DNA of 14,739 nt from a bacterium (GTDB lineage: Bacteria; Patescibacteria; Dojkabacteria; JAKAPS01; JAJZLI01): NCBI GenBank assembly GCA_021805885.1, contig JAJZDR010000055.1, forward strand, positions 1-14,739. The letters are read 5' to 3'. Positions 1 through 7,697 of the stretch are shown in pieces. The notes beneath the pieces were generated by a model. That model ran no database searches and was not told the origin of the DNA. It saw nothing but the letters and a program-made list of their open reading frames with translations. Both the position numbers and the translations under genes were made by a program. Numbering within the stretch: position 1 is the stretch's first letter; every line of letters starts with the position of its first letter.

Positions 1-107
1 TCTTTTTCTGGTGTATTATTTTTGCTATATATTGATTTTAAAGATGATATTTCATCTAATATAACATTGTCAATATCAACACCAATTTTTAATTTTTTTC
101 CTATCAT
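1..107 (-). CDS. HAD-like hydrolase, N-terminal 35 residues (partial)
   Basis: Reading the minus strand from the ATG at 107-105 gives an open frame to the window edge, starting MIGKKLKIGVDIDNVILDE. A beta strand followed by GVDIDNV is motif I of HAD-superfamily phosphatases (DxD, with the nucleophile and acid/base aspartates near residues 11 and 13); the 5'(3')-deoxyribonucleotidase-like branch often reads DIDGV. The substrate cannot be told from 35 residues. The gene begins 29 nt after the glgA stop on the same strand, so it may be the last visible gene of the polysaccharide operon, but a TATAAT box 17 nt upstream (125-130) could give it its own promoter. The frame assignment is firm; the family call rests on one motif. 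Confidence 0.6.
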   Translation of the reverse strand, partial: MIGKKLKIGVDIDNVILDEISSLKSIYSKNNTPEK

Positions 108-124
108 TGATTTTTATTAAAAGG

Positions 125-130
125 ATTATA
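125..130 (-). promoter_or_regulatory. candidate -10 box before the HAD-like gene
   Basis: Exact TATAAT on the minus strand, between the glgA stop and the HAD-like ATG, with 17 nt to the ATG. A start about 7 nt downstream would give a leader of roughly 10 nt. No clear -35 element is seen. Confidence 0.35.
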
Positions 131-136
131 TGTGTA

Positions 137-1486
137 TTATAAGTTGCTTACTAAGTGTTGGTATAGTGCAACATATTTTTCAGCAGATCTTTCCCAAGAA
201 AAGTCTTCGTTCATTGCTGTTTGTATAATCTCATCCCATTTTGGGGTATTAAACATGGATAATGCTTCTTTAAGTGTATTAACTAGACTCAGAGGTGAAT
301 AATCTTCAAATGTAAATCCAGATACCAAGCCCTCAACAGAATCTTTAAGTCCCCCAGTCGATCTTACAATAGGTAAAGTTCCATATTTCATTGCAATCAT
401 TTGTGTCAAACCAGAGGGTTCGTATCTTGAAGGTATGATTAGTGCATCAGCTCCTGCATATATTTTTTCTGCTAATGTAATATCAAAAGTTATATCAGCA
501 AATAGGGAAGGATTTTTTGTTCCTAAAATTTGTAATTGATCTTCAAAATCTTTAGCTCCTGTCCCCAATATAATGAAATTTACATTTTTAGTTTCTAAAG
601 CCTCCATGGCTTTTATCAATATATCAATTCCTTTTTGATAATCTAGCCTTGATATAAAAGCAAAAATAGGGGTGTCTGTGCCAAATTTTAAATGTAATTC
701 ATCAATAAGTTTTTTCTTATTCTCCAGTTTCCCCATCTTATAATTGGATATATTATATTTAAAATAAATCTTCTCATCCTTATCTGGGTCATAAATTGAG
801 TAATCTATCCCATTTAATATTCCATATAAACTACTTTTTCTAAGTTCCATAAAATCTTCTATCTCTCCTCCATATTCTTTTGTTAATATTTCTTTAGCAT
901 AAGTAGATGATACTGTTGATACGATATTTGCATTTAATACGCCTTGCAGTAAAAGATTAATTTGATTATCTGACTTATCTATTTCTATTGTTGAATGGTA
1001 TTTTTGAAGTTTCAGTGCATCTAATATTTCAAGTGAATATCTACCTTGATAAGCTGGTCCTAAATTATGTATAGTCAACATAGTTTTTACATTATTTAAT
1101 CCTATATCCTTTAGAAGTATAGGTATGAGGGATGTATGATAGTCATTTATGTGAACAATATCTACTCTCCCAAACTTTTCATCTTTTATATCTTGAACTA
1201 CTTTTTGTGAAAACATTGCAAATCTTATTGGATCATCTGGATACCCGTAAACATTATCTCTTGATGAAAAGTATTCTGGTATATCTATATAATTGATTTT
1301 AACATCTGACCCAGGAATTGTTTCGGGAGCTGGTGTGGGTATTATTTTATATTTAGGTATTACAACTTGTATATTAATAAAGTCTAGTAAACATTTTGGT
1401 AAAGCTCCTGCAACATCTGCAAGACCACCTACTTTTATTATTGGTGCAAGTTCAGATGAAACGAATAATACATTAATCTTGTCCAT
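137..1486 (-). CDS. glgA: Glycogen synthase, GT5 family (canonical copy)
   Basis: Elongates alpha-1,4-glucan from a nucleotide-glucose donor in the cytoplasm. It has 449 residues, slightly shorter than typical bacterial GlgA (about 480). Diagnostic sites are all present: E12 and the donor-binding K-V-G-G-L-A-D (K18, D24), the DYH segment near 115-117, H140-N141 in TIHNLG, GILNGIDY near 222-229, the phosphate-binding R280 and K285 in SRLDYQKG, and the retaining-GT E356 in RYEPSGLTQM followed by the GTLPIV and TGGL signatures. It is therefore the copy expected to be catalytically competent. Its start overlaps the end of the upstream GH57 gene by 14 nt, which supports co-transcription and perhaps translational coupling. 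No Shine-Dalgarno sequence is visible, but an exact TATAAT lies 7 nt upstream. Whether the donor is ADP-glucose or UDP-glucose cannot be read from sequence. Confidence 0.92.
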   Translation of the reverse strand: MDKINVLFVSSELAPIIKVGGLADVAGALPKCLLDFINIQVVIPKYKIIPTPAPETIPGSDVKINYIDIPEYFSSRDNVYGYPDDPIRFAMFSQKVVQDIKDEKFGRVDIVHINDYHTSLIPILLKDIGLNNVKTMLTIHNLGPAYQGRYSLEILDALKLQKYHSTIEIDKSDNQINLLLQGVLNANIVSTVSSTYAKEILTKEYGGEIEDFMELRKSSLYGILNGIDYSIYDPDKDEKIYFKYNISNYKMGKLENKKKLIDELHLKFGTDTPIFAFISRLDYQKGIDILIKAMEALETKNVNFIILGTGAKDFEDQLQILGTKNPSLFADITFDITLAEKIYAGADALIIPSRYEPSGLTQMIAMKYGTLPIVRSTGGLKDSVEGLVSGFTFEDYSPLSLVNTLKEALSMFNTPKWDEIIQTAMNEDFSWERSAEKYVALYQHLVSNL

Positions 1487-2903
1487 GTTTTTTATTATAG
1501 CCTATTATTCCTTTTTGTTTCAAATAAAGATTATTTATTCTCTTTCTAAACTCCTCTGCTCTTTTAAAGTTAAGTTTATCAGCTGAATCAAGCATCTGTC
1601 TTTCAAGATGCTTTATTATGCTATCATATTCTTTGGGGTCAGCTTCATATGATTTAGTTTCAATAATTTCTTCCGCTTCTTCATCAAAATTATTTGCCAT
1701 TCTGTCCACAATGCCTTCTCTTTGCCAAGAGAATGAAGTGAATATTATCTCTTTATATAAATCTATTGCCTTTTTTGTATCTTCTTCACTTATATCTGGT
1801 AGTGTTAATACACTTTCTTTAAGCTCATACGCCCCTTTCTCTATCATTTCTATACTCCACCATGGCCGTGCTGAAGCCCACCAATATTGATCAGAATGTA
1901 GTGCTTTATCAAGGATTGATCTTGCTTTATGCCATTGCTTTTCTTTCATACTCAATTCTCTATTGTTATCATCTAAGTCACTGAATCTATATTTTGAAGT
2001 ATTAACTTTTTCTATTGCAAAATGTGTGAGTTGCCATTGTAGTTGGTTTATTTTGTTATCATGATTTAACCACCTTTGGTATGGTTGATCTTTGAGTAGT
2101 TCTACAGGTATCAATGCCCATGATGATGGAACTATTGATACTGTATCCCCTACTTTAAAAATATCTAATAAATCTTCATATCTCATGGTTTTGATCTTGT
2201 CAGATTTAAATATATCTTCAAGGAGTAATTCAAGTCCTGGTCTGTGGTGTCCAAATGTTTCTCCATCCATTGCAGTTGGTAGATAAATATTTTTATCGAT
2301 TAGATCTTTTATTTCTGCTAGAAATATATTTCCGTTCTCTAGTTGTGCAGACAATATTTTAAAACTAATATCTCTATCTCTGAAAAAACCTGTCATATCT
2401 GTACCTTTAATTTTGTATAATATGTCATGTCTTATATCACCTTTGTCTTTCTCAAAGGCTAACTCATCAAATAACATCCACTTGTACCCCATCTTTGATA
2501 CAACATTAACAACTTTCTCTGATATTCCAAGTTCAGGGGAAAAAAATCCTTTTGGATTGTAAAAACTACCATATACAGATTTATTTATTTTGTGATTTAA
2601 TTCTATTTGTCTTATTATCTCCTCTTCTGGAACAAGTGGTAAGAATGCATGATATGCTGCTGAATCAGTTAACTCTATTTGTCCTCTTTCAAGTAATAAC
2701 TTTATATCTGAAATTAAATTATCATATTTATATTTTATAAATAATTCTGTTAGTGATGCATTTATATTTAGTGTAATTTTACCTTCAGGGTTTTCTTTTA
2801 GAGTGTTTAGAATAACACTATAACTTTCATCTGATATAAGATCAAGCATTTCTTTTGTTTGTGTAGGTGGTTGATATATGTGTAGAAAATTTGTCCAGAT
2901 CAT
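1473..2903 (-). CDS. GH57 glycoside hydrolase/glucanotransferase with C-terminal UVR-like motif
   Basis: A 476-residue GH57-family protein acting on alpha-glucans (amylase, 4-alpha-glucanotransferase or branching-type). Region 1 is HIYQPPT (residues 8-14), where the usual HxHQP has Tyr for the second His. GQIELTD (75-81) is region 2. GFFSPELG carries the predicted nucleophile E124, and AMDGETFGHH carries the predicted acid/base D213. This E/D spacing is close to that of the Thermococcus litoralis 4-alpha-glucanotransferase (Glu123/Asp214), so this copy is probably active. A helical region follows. Residues about 429-459 read like a UVR motif: I-K-x-L-E-x-Q-M, then A-D, F-x-x-A-E and R-x-x-I-x-x-L. 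It lies 3 nt downstream of its paralogue and overlaps glgA by 14 nt. The exact reaction is undecided, and catalysis by transfer or branching is as likely as hydrolysis. Confidence 0.85.
   Translation of the reverse strand: MIWTNFLHIYQPPTQTKEMLDLISDESYSVILNTLKENPEGKITLNINASLTELFIKYKYDNLISDIKLLLERGQIELTDSAAYHAFLPLVPEEEIIRQIELNHKINKSVYGSFYNPKGFFSPELGISEKVVNVVSKMGYKWMLFDELAFEKDKGDIRHDILYKIKGTDMTGFFRDRDISFKILSAQLENGNIFLAEIKDLIDKNIYLPTAMDGETFGHHRPGLELLLEDIFKSDKIKTMRYEDLLDIFKVGDTVSIVPSSWALIPVELLKDQPYQRWLNHDNKINQLQWQLTHFAIEKVNTSKYRFSDLDDNNRELSMKEKQWHKARSILDKALHSDQYWWASARPWWSIEMIEKGAYELKESVLTLPDISEEDTKKAIDLYKEIIFTSFSWQREGIVDRMANNFDEEAEEIIETKSYEADPKEYDSIIKHLERQMLDSADKLNFKRAEEFRKRINNLYLKQKGIIGYNKKHGQD
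1494..1499 (-). promoter_or_regulatory. candidate -10 box before glgA, inside the GH57 gene
   Basis: Exact TATAAT on the minus strand, within the last codons of the upstream GH57 gene (encoding Tyr-Asn), 7 nt before the glgA ATG. Geometry matches the other short-leader promoters here, but it also has a coding explanation, so confidence is low. Confidence 0.25.
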
Positions 2904-2906
2904 ATA

Positions 2907-4301
2907 TTAATTTTTATTTCCTAAACTTAATTTTTCTTGTCTAATTTCTTCTATTCTAGTTTTCAATTTATCTGCTATTTCATACTCTCTGTTATCCGAT
3001 GCATTGTACATTTCTCTATCTAGTCTTTTTATTGCTTTATCATATCCACTTGGATCAGATTTTGTATTTACTATCTTGTTATTACGTTCATCAGTGAAAA
3101 ATTGTGATGAAATTTTCTTTATTTTTCCTTCTCTTTCCCATGCTATGGCAGTAAGGATGATATCTTCATAATATGATCTTCCTTTTTCTTTTTCTGTTTT
3201 TTTTGTGTCTGGAACTAAATCAATTACTACAGAAAGATTATAAGCACCTCTTTCGATCATTTCTATATCCCATACAGGTTTTATAGATGCAAAAAAGAAT
3301 TGATCATGATATAAAGACTGATCAAGTAAGTATCTTGCTTTTAGCCATGTTTTTTCTCTCTCTTGAAGATAAGTATAATCTATATCGACAATATATGGAT
3401 CCTCAATTTTGTATATAGAACTGTATACTGAACTTAGTGCTAAATTTAAAAGTTTCTGTTGTAATCGGTGTATTTTATTATTTTTATCAAACCACCTTTC
3501 AAAAGAATTTTGTTCATTATATAAAGGTACAGTCCATGTGCTTTCATGTGGATTGATGATAACTCTTTTTTTAATCTTAATTATAATATCTTTAAACAAA
3601 GTATAGTTTAGAGATTTTTGATCATATAGATATTCAAACATTTTTATATATCCAATTCTTTGATGTCCAAAAGTCTCCCCATCTTCTCCCGTATATAAGA
3701 ATTCAGAACCTTTTATTTTACTTTGAAATGAAGATATCAAATCTTCTTTTTTTTCCATTTGTGCAGTAAGGATATAGAAACTAGAAGCTCTGTCTCTTAT
3801 AAAAATATCTAAACCATTATGCTGATATATACTTTGGTAGTCTATAGGCCCTAATATAGCAGTTTCATCAAGTAATACATACCTGTAACCAAGATTTTTT
3901 ATAACATCAAAGGATTTTTCATCATATGCCATTGCTGTAGGAAGAAAACCCAAGGGATCATAATTTTTAAAATATATCCTATTGATCTTCTTGTTTATGA
4001 GTATCTGTCTTTTTATCTCATCTTGAGATAACATTGGTAGAAAAGCTTGATAAGCTGGTGTGTCTACAAATTCTATTTGTCCTTTTGATGACAAGTCTGA
4101 TATTGTATTAATAATATTGGTATATCCTAATTTACTTAGAGTCTCTGTTAGCCCTGCATTTATTGCAAGATTAATTCTTGCATTCTTATTATTTTTCAAA
4201 ACATTAAACAAAGGTATATAGCTTTCTTCAATAACCTTCTTTAAAATTTCATCTTTTTGTGTAGGTGGTTGATAAATGAATATCAGGTTAGTCCAGTTCA
4301 T
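2907..4301 (-). CDS. GH57 paralogue lacking the catalytic glutamate; UVR-like tail
   Basis: A 464-residue paralogue of the next gene, alignable end to end: both start with M-x-W-T-N, share YQPPTQ at 10-15, GQIE near 75, the motif AYxAFLP near 83-89, DGETFGH and the C-terminal tail. The nucleophile position differs: where the sister has G-F-F-S-P-E124, this protein has G-F-L-P-T-A123 (codon GCA at 3935-3933), so the Glu is replaced by Ala. Region 1 has also lost its first His (F8-I-Y10). The acid/base Asp is kept (D207 in EDGETFGH). A retaining GH57 reaction is therefore not expected. The frame is intact and well conserved, so this looks like a maintained pseudoenzyme, for example a glucan-binding or regulatory subunit, rather than a decaying gene. 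Residues about 423-452 form a weaker UVR-like motif. Gaps to its neighbours are 2 and 3 nt. Confidence 0.83.
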   Translation of the reverse strand: MNWTNLIFIYQPPTQKDEILKKVIEESYIPLFNVLKNNKNARINLAINAGLTETLSKLGYTNIINTISDLSSKGQIEFVDTPAYQAFLPMLSQDEIKRQILINKKINRIYFKNYDPLGFLPTAMAYDEKSFDVIKNLGYRYVLLDETAILGPIDYQSIYQHNGLDIFIRDRASSFYILTAQMEKKEDLISSFQSKIKGSEFLYTGEDGETFGHQRIGYIKMFEYLYDQKSLNYTLFKDIIIKIKKRVIINPHESTWTVPLYNEQNSFERWFDKNNKIHRLQQKLLNLALSSVYSSIYKIEDPYIVDIDYTYLQEREKTWLKARYLLDQSLYHDQFFFASIKPVWDIEMIERGAYNLSVVIDLVPDTKKTEKEKGRSYYEDIILTAIAWEREGKIKKISSQFFTDERNNKIVNTKSDPSGYDKAIKRLDREMYNASDNREYEIADKLKTRIEEIRQEKLSLGNKN

Positions 4302-4303
4302 AG

Positions 4304-5830
4304 TTAGAATATTTGATAGTTCAGCCCTAGTGTGTCTATTGGTCCATTAGTCATATTCATTGCTCTTATGTATATATCAATATATTTTCTTGCGGAATTT
4401 TCCCAAGAGAAATCAGTTCTCATGGCTGATTCTACTATTTTTCTCCATAATCCTATATTATTATATTGGTCAATTGCTCTTACTATTGTTCCATATAAAG
4501 AATATGGATTATAGTTATCAAATAAAAATCCATTACCAGAAATATTTTCCATATTAAAATCTGTAATTGAATCTGATAATCCACCTATATTTCTTGCAAT
4601 TGGAATGCAACCATATCTCATAGATTCCATTTGGGTTATCCCTGATGGTTCGAATCTTGAGGGTATCAGTATCATATCTGCACCAGAAAATACTTTTTTA
4701 GGTAAAATAAAATCAGCCATTAGATGGGTGCCAACCCTTTTTGGATACCTTTTTTCTAATTTCTGAAAGTATGATATGTATCTACCATCCCCACTTCCTA
4801 TTATTACAAATTGTATATCTTTATACTCCAAAAAAAGTGGATCCAATATCTCTATTACAAGATCCAATCCTTTTTGATCATCTAATCTTGTAACCATGGA
4901 TAATATGGGCCCGTTAGATTTTTCTAAGTCAAATTCTTTTTGCAACGCTATTTTATTAATATGTCTTTTTATTGAGCTTCTCCAATCGTAATTCTCTACA
5001 ACATTTATATCAGTTTCAGGGTTCATATATGTATAATCTATCCCATTCAAAATACCTACTAATTTGGTTCTAATTTCTTTTAGAAGATGTTCTAGCCCTT
5101 CTGAATATTCGGGGGTTAAGATTTCTTTAGAATATTTTTCAGAGACTGTTGATACTATGTCTGCATACATTATTGCTCTTCGCATAAAATTCTGTTTTTG
5201 TAATGCTGGATCAAAAAGATCTGCTATTTCCCCTCTACCATTGTCAAAATCTAGATCATTGGTATTTTTATGATCAAATAATCCTTGGTGTACTATATTA
5301 TGTATACTAAATACTGAAGATATTTTTGATAGTTTTGGGTCATCCTTGTAATTTACTTTTAACAAATTTGGAATATGTCCTGTATGCCAATCTGCACAAT
5401 TTATTACATCTGGAGTCCATGCGGATATCTTCAAAAATTCCATTATTGATAATGATAAAAGAAGAAATCTAATATGATCATCAGAATATCCATATACATT
5501 TGATCTAGTTTCATAAAACTCCTTATTCTCTATGAAATATATAATGGGTTCCTCTTCATTTTCTTGATAAACTTTAATATTACAAATTATATCTCTTGAG
5601 GATTGTGTTGGAATTTTCAATCCTTCATATAACATTTTGAGTGGGTAACGTTCTTCGTTAATGTTTCCATATTTAGGCATGATTATTCTTGCATCTACAC
5701 CTTCTTTTTTTAATGCTTTTGTCAGGAAATATGATACTTGACCAAGACCTCCTACACCAGCATAAGGGTAAACTTCAGCAGAGGTATATAATAATTTTAT
5801 ATTGTTTCTAATTTTCATTAAAGAATTCAT
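4304..5830 (-). CDS. GT5 glycogen synthase-like protein, divergent donor-binding loop
   Basis: A 508-residue member of the glycogen/starch synthase family. It keeps the acceptor and catalytic landmarks: DWHTG (147-151), H177-N178 in SIHNI, GILNGIDY near 259-266, R315 and K320 in TRLDDQKG, E394 in RFEPSGITQM, and IGGLSDS. The N-terminal donor loop is altered: K-V-G-G-L-A-D of the sister copy is G25-V-G-G-L-G-Q31 here, so both the Lys and the Asp are lost. It may use another donor, have lower activity, or serve as a partner subunit. The first ATG overlaps the GalT-like gene by 23 nt; Met5 (ATG at 5818-5816) is an equally possible start with an 11-nt overlap. It stands immediately upstream of the Glu-less GH57, so the two divergent copies are adjacent. 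Confidence 0.85.
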   Translation of the reverse strand: MNSLMKIRNNIKLLYTSAEVYPYAGVGGLGQVSYFLTKALKKEGVDARIIMPKYGNINEERYPLKMLYEGLKIPTQSSRDIICNIKVYQENEEEPIIYFIENKEFYETRSNVYGYSDDHIRFLLLSLSIMEFLKISAWTPDVINCADWHTGHIPNLLKVNYKDDPKLSKISSVFSIHNIVHQGLFDHKNTNDLDFDNGRGEIADLFDPALQKQNFMRRAIMYADIVSTVSEKYSKEILTPEYSEGLEHLLKEIRTKLVGILNGIDYTYMNPETDINVVENYDWRSSIKRHINKIALQKEFDLEKSNGPILSMVTRLDDQKGLDLVIEILDPLFLEYKDIQFVIIGSGDGRYISYFQKLEKRYPKRVGTHLMADFILPKKVFSGADMILIPSRFEPSGITQMESMRYGCIPIARNIGGLSDSITDFNMENISGNGFLFDNYNPYSLYGTIVRAIDQYNNIGLWRKIVESAMRTDFSWENSARKYIDIYIRAMNMTNGPIDTLGLNYQIF

Positions 5831-6926
5831 TTTCTATTGCCTTTTTTGTATCTTCTGGAAATCTATCTATCACAAACCTACCCATTAATTCTGAATATGC
5901 AAGATCAGATTGTCTAGGCATTATCATTATGTACATTCCAGCATTAGTCTTGCTATCTGTTCTTTTTCCTAAAAAATCAATATTTAAGCTTCTAATCGCA
6001 GCATTAACATCGTTTCCATATTTGTTTTTAAATTGCATTAAAGAAAGAGCTCTTAATACTTTATACAATATATTTGATAACTCTTCAATGGAATCTTCAT
6101 TTAGTGATGATAAGTTTTCTATGGATCTATTCTTTGCTTGGATATGTATCTCATCTTTAAATCTTGGTGAAAACGGTGCAAACACTATAAAATTATCTGT
6201 CTCGTGTATAACTAGATTACTAGATCTTAAAGCTTGATTATATAAATCTATGTAATCTATACCCTTCTTATGAAACTTATTTATGATATCTTCATAGTTA
6301 TCATATAAAGGAAAGAAACTCTCCTTATATACAGCTCCAATTTGTGCATGTAAATGAGGTTGACTTGCGCCTGCTGGATATTTTTCTTTATCAGTACCAA
6401 AATTTATTCCAGCTGCAACCTGATTAACATTATCCTTTAAAGTAATCTCTCTAGCTCTTTTTGATAATGCAGAAACAATTCCAAATACGTGTTTTCTTTC
6501 TATATTTGCAATTATATCTACATGATCTTTTGAAACTATAAGATCATGGAATCCTGGGTTAAAGGCAAAAGGGTTTGGAGCTTGATACACTCCCCATTCA
6601 TCATACTCTATAATAGGGTGAGCAACATCATCTAGATTATCAAATAGACAGTAATCTTCTTTGTTATCTTCAGATACTTTTATATCTGGTTGTGGTCTTT
6701 TAGATCTAGAGTATGAGATTAAAGTTGAATGGTTAAAGAAAGGATCTATCCTCTCAACTACTTGATCAGATACTACACTACCTTTCAATGTCACATCTTC
6801 TTCAGTTTTTTTTACAAATTCTATGAAGTATGGGGGTGTTTCTATTACAAGGCTCTCCCTATTATGATATTTGTTATTATTAAAAGGTATTGATTTAATC
6901 ATATATTTATTAGATTTTTGTCCCAT
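5808..6926 (-). CDS. GalT-like (HIT superfamily) hexose-1-phosphate nucleotidyltransferase
   Basis: A 372-residue protein related to galactose-1-phosphate uridylyltransferase. Residues 62-80 contain a YSRSKRPQP segment matching the GalT SPHRAKRP region, NPGFHDLIVSKDH (123-135) matches the GalT HEVIVETPxH segment, and P-H191-L-H193-A-Q195 is the HxHxQ active site whose second His is the covalent nucleotidyl carrier. A second HIT-like half follows with VFAPFSPRFKDEIHI near 248-262. The N-terminal zinc cysteines of classical GalT are not evident (a single C93). It is the first gene of the glycogen-synthase/GH57 operon and no GlgC (ADP-glucose pyrophosphorylase) is in the window, so it may make or recycle the nucleotide-sugar donor from sugar-1-phosphate. 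Whether the sugar is galactose or glucose is unknown. An extended -10 lies 12 nt before the ATG. Confidence 0.78.
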   Translation of the reverse strand: MGQKSNKYMIKSIPFNNNKYHNRESLVIETPPYFIEFVKKTEEDVTLKGSVVSDQVVERIDPFFNHSTLISYSRSKRPQPDIKVSEDNKEDYCLFDNLDDVAHPIIEYDEWGVYQAPNPFAFNPGFHDLIVSKDHVDIIANIERKHVFGIVSALSKRAREITLKDNVNQVAAGINFGTDKEKYPAGASQPHLHAQIGAVYKESFFPLYDNYEDIINKFHKKGIDYIDLYNQALRSSNLVIHETDNFIVFAPFSPRFKDEIHIQAKNRSIENLSSLNEDSIEELSNILYKVLRALSLMQFKNKYGNDVNAAIRSLNIDFLGKRTDSKTNAGMYIMIMPRQSDLAYSELMGRFVIDRFPEDTKKAIENEFFNEN

Positions 6927-6938
6927 CCTTGCAAGATT

Positions 6939-6967
6939 AATATAACAGATAAAGATAAATTGTACAA
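6939..6967 (-). promoter_or_regulatory. candidate promoter of the polysaccharide operon
   Basis: On the minus strand, extended -10 TGT-TATATT (6947-6939) follows TTGTAC (6967-6962) by 17 bp. The -10 ends 12 nt before the GalT-like ATG, which predicts a leader of only about 5 nt. The -35 match is weak (3 of 6), but an extended -10 can work without one. TTGTACAA at 6960-6967 is also a small palindrome. Confidence 0.5.
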
Positions 6968-7014
6968 TAATTGTTTAATGTAATATTAATAATTTTTAAA
7001 TATAAATAAAAAAT

Positions 7015-7043
7015 ATGAAATATGTCTATAAATGTATTATAAT
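7015..7043 (+). promoter_or_regulatory. candidate promoter and start choice for the surface protein
   Basis: ATGAAA (7015-7020, 4 of 6 to TTGACA), a 17-bp spacer, then exact TATAAT (7038-7043), 10 nt before the ATG at 7054. GAGG at 7044-7047 is also a correctly spaced Shine-Dalgarno (6 nt). Both signals point to 7054, not to the upstream ATG at 7015 that overlaps the promoter. If transcription starts about 7050 the GAGG would not be in the mRNA, so only one of the two signals may be used. Confidence 0.45.
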
Positions 7044-7053
7044 GAGGAATACT

Positions 7054-7695
7054 ATGATTATTAAGAAGTATTTTTTAAGTGTAGCTTTGGTTATATCCTT
7101 ATTCCTTTATTTAATACCATTGTCTACATATGCGGCATCTAATAATATTCCATTGAACACTGTTGCAGTGGGTACATTAGGTGGTGCTGTACAAAGTGGA
7201 AACGTGACAGTATCATTCCCTTCCCATGTATTTCCAGTAAGTGAAAATGTAACTCTTTCTCCCGTAGGGAATAGTTTTTTACCAGAAGCAGTTCCTTATG
7301 TTGTTGAGTCTTTCAGCATTTCGATTGGATCTGATGGTCCACTTAATAGTAGAGATCTAACATTACCAAGAGAAATACAGGTACAAGTTACTCATGTACA
7401 TGCAGAATATATATACATATGGGATTCAATACGAAACAGATGGTTTTTACTCACAAATGTACAATATAAAAATAATACAGTTACAGGATACACATTTATG
7501 AGAGGAGGAACTTTTATAGCAACGAGTCAACAGTTATCTTCTTCATTTGCATCAAACAGCCCAATATCTGCATCTACCAATTCTAATAATGTTCCAATAT
7601 ATAATGGGTTTGGATCGATAATAAAATATACTGCAATAGTTGTTGTTATATTTGCAATTATTGGATTTTTCTACTTTAGAAAAAGGAAAAATTAA
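7054..7695 (+). CDS. Secreted, C-terminally membrane-anchored beta-rich protein (ZU5-like?)
   Basis: From the ATG at 7054 this is a 213-residue protein; in-frame ATGs at 7015 and 7042 give longer but less likely N-termini. Residues 1-27 are a classical signal peptide: two Lys, a hydrophobic core and a predicted cut after STYA (A27). The exported part is rich in Val, Thr, Ser and Asn. It has a GGAVQSGNVTVSFP segment followed by VTLSP, and later a YIWDSIRNRWFLL segment with a GGTFIA ending, which resembles ZU5-type beta-sandwich domains. The family is not certain. A Ser/Asn-rich linker leads to one C-terminal membrane helix (about 187-207) and the basic tail FRKRKN, so the domain should sit outside with the tail in the cytoplasm. 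It is divergent from the polysaccharide operon and ends 2 nt from the convergent nth stop. Role unknown. Confidence 0.75.
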   Translation: MIIKKYFLSVALVISLFLYLIPLSTYAASNNIPLNTVAVGTLGGAVQSGNVTVSFPSHVFPVSENVTLSPVGNSFLPEAVPYVVESFSISIGSDGPLNSRDLTLPREIQVQVTHVHAEYIYIWDSIRNRWFLLTNVQYKNNTVTGYTFMRGGTFIATSQQLSSSFASNSPISASTNSNNVPIYNGFGSIIKYTAIVVVIFAIIGFFYFRKRKN

Positions 7696-7697
7696 GA

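Noticed and set aside
1293..1586. Plus-strand open frames inside the polysaccharide operon (1293-1586, 1618-1890, 2092-2286, 3409-3606, 5064-5273, 5929-6237 and others)
   Set aside because: They lie antisense to strongly supported genes, have no recognisable domain or promoter, and their composition reflects the opposite strand's codons.
7015..7053. Upstream ATG at 7015 as start of the surface protein
   Set aside because: It would put 13 polar residues before the signal peptide and overlaps the apparent promoter; 7054 has GAGG and a TATAAT at suitable distances.
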